This document shows positions 47,001-50,246 of a stretch of DNA of 50,246 nt, piece after piece (the stretch's first letter is position 1; the number at the start of each line of letters is the position of its first letter). A program made the position numbers and the translations under genes. The stretch is from positions 412,097-462,342 of the forward strand of contig NZ_QAJI01000005.1 of the NCBI RefSeq assembly GCF_003852495.1, given 5' to 3'. The DNA is from Taibaiella sp. KBW10 (lineage in GTDB: Bacteria; Bacteroidota; Bacteroidia; Chitinophagales; Chitinophagaceae). The notes below the pieces were generated by a model. That model made no database searches. It saw nothing but the letters and a program-made list of their open reading frames with translations, and was not told the origin of the DNA.

Positions 47001-48697
47001 GCATCAATACCAATACCTTTTACAACAGCTTACAGCCCAATACCCCAACAGAAAGCACCGGAGAAAGCCTGTTTGACAATATCGTAAGCAGTATGGCGGG
47101 TGCCGCCAGCGCCCTTCCGGGTGGAGAGACCGGGATCGGCAACGATATGGCCAACCAGATGTTCAACAGCACCGAAGCCAAAGATGCCTATACCGCTTTA
47201 CAGCAAGCCAGTGAAGACCCCAACAAACCCAAAGCCTTTTTAAACTACCTGTTCTTCGATGAAGACATGAAACTGGTGTCCGAGTACAGCCGCCTGTGGC
47301 AGGCTGATGGCGAAGGGCAGTGGAGAAAGATCGGTACCGAAGAAGAAGAGACCATCGAGATGCCTAAGAACGGATATATTGCCGTGTACCAAAGCAATCA
47401 GACCCAATCAGCGACATTCTTTGATAATATGTCCGTAACTTTAGAGCCCGGTGTATTGATTGAGGAGAAACACTATTACCCCTATGGTTTACCGATGGCC
47501 GGTATGGGCTCAGCCGCAGCAGGTTCTTTACTCAACCGTCAGCGCTATCAGGGCAATGAGTACAGAGAAGAGCAGGGACTAAGATGGATGGACTTTAACA
47601 ACCGGCAGTACGATCCACAATTAGGCAGGTTCTTAAGCGTTGATCCTATGGCGGATGCCGGTGGGCAACAAGTATTAAGTCCTTATCATGCCATGGGCTG
47701 TAATCCCGTAACTACAGTTGACCCGATGGGCTTACAGGGCTTTCATATGAGTATGGCTATAGGTATGCAGGCCATGGACCCCTATACCGCTGCCTATTAT
47801 ATTGGCGGAGATCATGGACTGATAGAAGTTCTAAAGCAGCAGGATGAACTAATGGCTATTGTGGAACTGTTTTATCAATACGTCGGTTCGGGATTAAATG
47901 GAACGGCGGCTAGAACTGCCTTTGCCTCTTTGAGGAATGTAGGATTGAGTATCACACCATCAGGGGGAACGAATAACGGAAGTACCAGCACCCAGGGAGA
48001 TGATGGCTGTCCGGAATGTGAGAATTTACTACCAGAAGTATTAGTTAAAGATACCAGGATTGAAAAGAAATCGAGTGTAGCCGCTAATGTAGCCTCTGGT
48101 TTTTATGATGGATTTAAAGGTACTGTAAAAGGAATCGTTAGTCCTTTTACTTCTCTGGAGGGCTATGTAGGATATATGTATAATACTCTTGGAGGAGGAA
48201 TATCACAAAGCCTGGTAGATGGGGCCACGGAGATAATAACCAATTGGGACAATTATAGCGCTGCCGATGTACAGTATGGAGCAGGATACGCCTTGGAAAA
48301 AGTGGCCGAAATAGTATTGGTTAAGAAAGCATCTTTTAGTAAATTTGGTGCTGCAGCTGAAGGTGAAAGTACGACATTATTTCGTGCCGTTTCTAAGTCA
48401 GAACTTGATGATATTGCAATTAATGGCATAAGAAGTTCTCCAGGATATGAAACAGGAAAATTGTTCGCAACCTCTGCCGAAGATGCTACAAATTTCGGAA
48501 GATTAAATTTTGGTTTAGATAAACAACCGTTCACAATTATCAAGACATCAATTCCCAATAAGTATTCATCTATGCTTTACAGAGGTGAGATGGATTTAAT
48601 GCAAGGTGTCTCTGTTCCCAATAACTTGTTTAACCAATTATCTAAGCCAAGCATTTTTAATCAAACCCCATTACCAAATCATCCTTGGATAAAATAA
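44045..48697 (+). CDS. RHS-core polymorphic toxin B, ART-like tip
   Basis: 1550 residues from the ATG at 44045 (a TTG at 44036 opens the frame earlier). Signal peptide, DUF6443-like region (YSRTYVPK), YD repeats and RHS-associated core nearly identical to locus A, ending at the hinge TVDPMGL. Then follow a variable linker, an acidic Cys pair (GCPEC) and a pre-toxin region (FKGTVKGIVSPFTSLEGYVGYM). The last ~105 residues (LFRAVSKSELDDIAINGI, GKLFATSAEDATNFG, YRGEMDL) resemble ADP-ribosyltransferase toxins: candidate R-S-E residues are Arg1447, Thr1476/Ser1477 and Glu1515. The ART call is by eye. The next gene is a likely immunity protein. Confidence 0.8.
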   Translation: MNVLQSRYIYSLLLGLLWANDITEATAQVIKPNIPKLTETAVPGASTVTIPMPNNTTKGRVNYSRTYVPKIRITDVGQVLSASPDKVVVSTTYTNAQGMAEQKVMRNTFRTSGGAYQHTVIPVDTRSMAERYSFMSYSSGEKSYNQSAYLESISYHNGIQRHPEESGNLATDAVISVGLTKNTATASERSVTDYAPGKSRIGQNRGTKSTGILNLGVDAVTKPEANIRIWTINNGIPVSTAVYPVGSLQGIRITNVDGATKIAFSDLSGRLVYECTFVQKITDIDGNVTARIYAITYYVYDLFGRLRFTISPKAVDAIKANWTMTTDILKELCFEYQYDAKGRQIAVHKPGETGFTELVYDKVGKTVMRRSPLEAAKGIWELVYYDRKNRIIATGLLTDNQSRAYWQGQAATGGSATATTQAHYYIWGAGKGSLPPQTGVTNTEVLSYNYYDSYTNTPLSSETLSNTLIQPYLSTAATAEAYVQGPSSFARLTATAVKVIKAPGAGTGLQDWTYGKVFYDSMGRVIYSISQNATGAKDSAATQYNVAGQVLFNILSHNASLSSGNKRSLQLTSHTYEDYSGRLQQSNRKINDKDWEPMVAYTYDEMGRVKEKVFGNNAESQQYTYNVRGELTGINEQYALTGNNGGKGVTFGEALRYDYGFETSRYDGQIAGMLWRGSGGGNVKANAYGYWYDSTGKMTLANYNEAATSGNSVPTAWNVDNKNFAESMAYDINGNIINLRRSGIAMVSGSLSPVALDRLVYTYLPNSNKIDKVIDQNPSNYGVGDFQQGTAQGYSYDASGNLTEDKSKSITGITYTFFNKPQQVSFSNGNTIRYSYDAGGNKVQEISIEGAATTKLNYIANGVYKNEVLQYLSTAEGRTDMSKAQPQEQYFVKDHLGNIRSIIASALTEVIGPGGTGRTQNYSAGYEAANAAVEEQVFENVSNVREEKPGSLSSNDTKAALLDASTQAKTVGTSIVLKVMAGDKISINTNTFYNSLQPNTPTESTGESLFDNIVSSMAGAASALPGGETGIGNDMANQMFNSTEAKDAYTALQQASEDPNKPKAFLNYLFFDEDMKLVSEYSRLWQADGEGQWRKIGTEEEETIEMPKNGYIAVYQSNQTQSATFFDNMSVTLEPGVLIEEKHYYPYGLPMAGMGSAAAGSLLNRQRYQGNEYREEQGLRWMDFNNRQYDPQLGRFLSVDPMADAGGQQVLSPYHAMGCNPVTTVDPMGLQGFHMSMAIGMQAMDPYTAAYYIGGDHGLIEVLKQQDELMAIVELFYQYVGSGLNGTAARTAFASLRNVGLSITPSGGTNNGSTSTQGDDGCPECENLLPEVLVKDTRIEKKSSVAANVASGFYDGFKGTVKGIVSPFTSLEGYVGYMYNTLGGGISQSLVDGATEIITNWDNYSAADVQYGAGYALEKVAEIVLVKKASFSKFGAAAEGESTTLFRAVSKSELDDIAINGIRSSPGYETGKLFATSAEDATNFGRLNFGLDKQPFTIIKTSIPNKYSSMLYRGEMDLMQGVSVPNNLFNQLSKPSIFNQTPLPNHPWIK

Positions 48698-48704
48698 AAG
48701 TCAA

Positions 48705-49013
48705 ATGAATAGAATATTTAAAATAGAAGCAGAAATAAAAATAAACAAAGAAGGTGGTAGAACTTGGCCTGTAAAAACAGGGTATAGACCAGGGTTTAAA
48801 TTCATTAATAAAATGCAAACTTCCGGTTCAATACTTTTATTAAATACTGAAGATTTAAAACCAGGTGAAAAAGGAATTGTAGAAGTGAGCTTTATTTCTA
48901 ATGAACTTTTGGGAGAAATTCACTTTGGAACTGAATTTAAATTTTATGAGGGACCTGTCGAAATCGGAGATGGTAAGGTACTGAAGGTGATTGGTTGGAT
49001 AGAAAGTCACTAA
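48705..49013 (+). CDS. EF-Tu domain III-like protein, candidate immunity
   Basis: 102 residues, no signal peptide. It resembles the C-terminal beta-barrel domain (III) of elongation factor Tu: FKIEAEIKINKEGGRTWP and TGYRPGFKF correspond to the FEAEV..EGGRHTPF..GYRPQFYF stretch, KPGEKGIVEVSFI to MPGD...V.L.., and GTEFKFYEG ... KVLKVI to the closing strands. The GTPase domain and domain II are absent. It begins 7 bp after the toxin gene, the position of an immunity gene. It could bind the toxin directly, or act as a decoy if the toxin attacks EF-Tu; both are inference. Confidence 0.75.
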   Translation: MNRIFKIEAEIKINKEGGRTWPVKTGYRPGFKFINKMQTSGSILLLNTEDLKPGEKGIVEVSFISNELLGEIHFGTEFKFYEGPVEIGDGKVLKVIGWIESH

Positions 49014-49049
49014 GGGGATATATAAGCTAAAATATATTGGGCGTCTAGA

Positions 49050-49356
49050 GGATTCAAAGGTACCCTAAAAAGAATCGTTAGTCCTTTTACTTCTCTGGAG
49101 GGCTATGTAGGATATATGTATAGTACCTTTGGAGCAGGGGCAGCACAAAGCCTAGTAGATGGGGCTATGGAGATAATAACCAATTGGGACAATTATAGCG
49201 CTGCCGATGTGCAATATGGCGCTGGGTATGCCTTAGAGAAAGTGGCCGAAATAGTATTGGTTAGGAAAGCATCATTTAGTAAAATTGATGCTGTGGCTGA
49301 AGGGTGAAGGCACGACATTATTTCGTGCCGTTTCTAAGTCAGAACTTGACGATAAT
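49050..49356 (+). pseudogene. Broken duplicate of the RHS B pre-toxin region and ART start
   Basis: Very similar in DNA to 48110-48415 inside the toxin B gene: the pre-toxin linker and the first residues of the ART-like tip. An extra G near 49302-49304 (GAAGGGTGAAGG against GAAGGTGAAAGT) shifts the frame into TGA at 49305-49307, and the match ends after SELDD. It has no start, no core and no complete tip. It is the residue of an older tip or of a duplication around the immunity gene. Confidence 0.8.
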
Positions 49357-49550
49357 AACAATGTTCAACCAATTTTTCGGCATTTTATTTAAAGGGTTGT
49401 ATACAACTATTCAACACGATCAAGTTAGCCAAATAAATTTATTTACCTAGTGCTCAACGATACAATAGGCTGGGCTTCATTCAGAATGAGTACATGATAC
49501 TATAGTTAAAATGATACATTGCCGTTTAATACTGCCGCGGATTGGAGTAT

Positions 49551-49590
49551 AAATGAAAAGAAGGCTCCGAAAAGAGCCTTCTTTTCGTTT
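49551..49590. terminator. Hairpin terminator
   Basis: GAAAAGAAGGCTC and GAGCCTTCTTTTC form a 13-bp stem over loop CGAAAA, extended to about 17 bp with one G-U, with A- and T-rich flanks. It suits either the toxin B operon or the minus-strand remnant on its right. Confidence 0.7.
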
Positions 49591-49615
49591 ATTATAGCTT
49601 ATTAATAGACCTCCC

Positions 49616-49688
49616 TTAACCCACCAGCATGAGCTTTCCATCCTGATCAAACAGTTTAGAACGAACAAAGAGGTTGATCTTGCGGCTA
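49616..49688 (-). pseudogene. C-terminal remnant of an unidentified leftward gene
   Basis: The minus strand reads SRKINLFVRSKLFDQDGKL before a stop, 26 bp from the terminator at 49551-49590. The upstream part is gone, replaced at about 49690 by plus-strand coding-like sequence. The family was not recognised. Confidence 0.3.
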
Positions 49689-49793
49689 ATGCACACCACT
49701 GAAATGTGGAAGAATGGGAAAGCATATAATTTAGAAGTTCTTTATGATAAGGCAACAAACTCTATTTGGCACTTCATGTATTGGCCAAAATGA
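49689..49793 (+). pseudogene. Remnant of a second displaced toxin C-terminus
   Basis: A frame of 34 residues contains TTEMWKNGKAYNLEVLYD and ends SIWHFMYWPK, reading like the C-terminal end of a small alpha/beta toxin domain. It has no core or linker in front. It is followed 15 bp later by a gene of colicin-immunity type, as a tip is followed by its immunity gene. Confidence 0.45.
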
Positions 49794-49808
49794 AATTAAA
49801 AAAATAGT

Positions 49809-50108
49809 ATGTACGATAAAAACGATAAACGAAGATTATATTGGCTTATTGACCAGTATTTATCAGGGAAGATTAATGAACCAGTTTTTTGTAATGAATT
49901 TTATTATTCGTATGATTTAGAAGTGAATAATGACATTCTTACTGATATGGAAAAAGTTGCATTCGCAGAATTAAGCAAAGTTTCCAGCAGATTTTCTCAA
50001 TACGAAGAAGACCATAAGCTAAATCCAAGTGCTTTTTCTACTGCGGAGGAATTGAGGCGAAAAATAATAGAAGTAAAAGGTAAATTACAATATCAAAATC
50101 CACTGTAG
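49809..50108 (+). CDS. Colicin-immunity-like protein (orphan)
   Basis: 99 residues, acidic and helical, no signal peptide. The pattern LIDQYLSGKINEPVFCNEFYYSYDLE ... FAELSKVSSRFSQYEED resembles the colicin-immunity domain family (sections ending in a Y-containing acidic helix). It follows the orphan tip remnant and probably neutralised that toxin. Keeping an immunity gene without its toxin can protect against kin that still carry it. The family call is by eye. Confidence 0.55.
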   Translation: MYDKNDKRRLYWLIDQYLSGKINEPVFCNEFYYSYDLEVNNDILTDMEKVAFAELSKVSSRFSQYEEDHKLNPSAFSTAEELRRKIIEVKGKLQYQNPL

Positions 50109-50246
50109 AGAGCTCTATATGCAGTTAAAATATAATTGCTCATCATTTGGTCAGCATGATTGACATTTTGTACCATGAATTTTTCATCGACACAAGAGAT
50201 TAGTCATTGCGAATATTAAACTGCTTATTTTTAAAGTGCCTTTCAA

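Larger units (their letters stand above)
49357..49688. other. Mixed remnants, one hairpin
   Basis: No intact gene. It holds the terminator at 49551-49590 and, on the minus strand, a protein-like end (SRKINLFVRSKLFDQDGKL, stop at 49616-49618) that runs toward the terminator and is probably the tail of a lost leftward gene. Confidence 0.45.

Noticed and set aside
1-50246. CRISPR arrays, tRNA, rRNA and intact insertion sequences
   Set aside because: No regularly spaced repeats, cloverleaf-like sequence, rRNA-like sequence or transposase was recognised on either strand.

Overview
The window looks like a Bacteroidota chromosome, probably from the Chitinophagales/Sphingobacteriales side. The evidence is Bacteroidota-type promoters (TAnnTTTG -7 boxes), type IX secretion C-terminal sorting domains, DUF6443-type RHS proteins, a DUF6428 gene in an ars cluster, and propeller-type sensor kinases. 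No rRNA, tRNA, CRISPR array or intact transposase was seen. The assignment is from recognised families and not from a database search.

Layout. (1) 1-11849: RHS polymorphic-toxin locus A. A secreted N-terminal shell protein (308-3796) is followed by a secreted RHS/YD-repeat core (3829-8280) whose tip is a papain/C39-like cysteine peptidase domain. Next come a candidate immunity gene (8297-8908) and a graveyard of displaced toxin tips and small secreted, lipoprotein or membrane genes (9393-11849), one of them frameshifted. (2) 11890-13585 (minus): a membrane protein and lipoprotein pair. (3) 14049-18482: a copper module with an HMA-AraC one-component regulator, a PaaE-like flavin/2Fe-2S reductase and the Cu+ P1B-ATPase CopA, closed by a convergent terminator. 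(4) 18576-23013 (minus): a bestrophin-family channel and an orphan two-component propeller histidine kinase. (5) 23504-24168: a 39-residue membrane peptide and a TlpA-like thioredoxin. (6) 24438-29490 (minus): a T9SS-exported purple-acid-phosphatase-like enzyme and a di-heme peroxidase with an extra helical N-terminal domain. (7) 29810-32389: an arsenic operon, arsR, DUF6428, arsC and acr3, with two copies of a palindromic operator. (8) 32913-36853: a secreted coiled-coil/tail-fibre-like protein coupled to a T9SS-exported clan-A glycosidase. (9) 36854-40577: an A+T-rich island with two secreted YD-repeat-like orphan proteins, structured spacers and a 1.3-kb gene-poor stretch. (10) 40578-50246: RHS locus B, a paralogue of locus A. 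It has a split shell and core, a tip resembling an ADP-ribosyltransferase, an immunity candidate that is a free-standing homologue of EF-Tu domain III, then a broken duplicate of the tip, another orphan tip remnant and a colicin-immunity-like gene.

The main story is the pair of RHS toxin loci about 32 kb apart. Each builds its shell from two separately exported polypeptides, shares near-identical patches with its twin (suggesting recombination between them), and swaps A+T-rich toxin/immunity cassettes at a conserved hinge (DPLGL/DPMGL). The debris after each hinge records earlier tips. The most unusual single gene is the EF-Tu domain III-like immunity candidate at 48705-49013.
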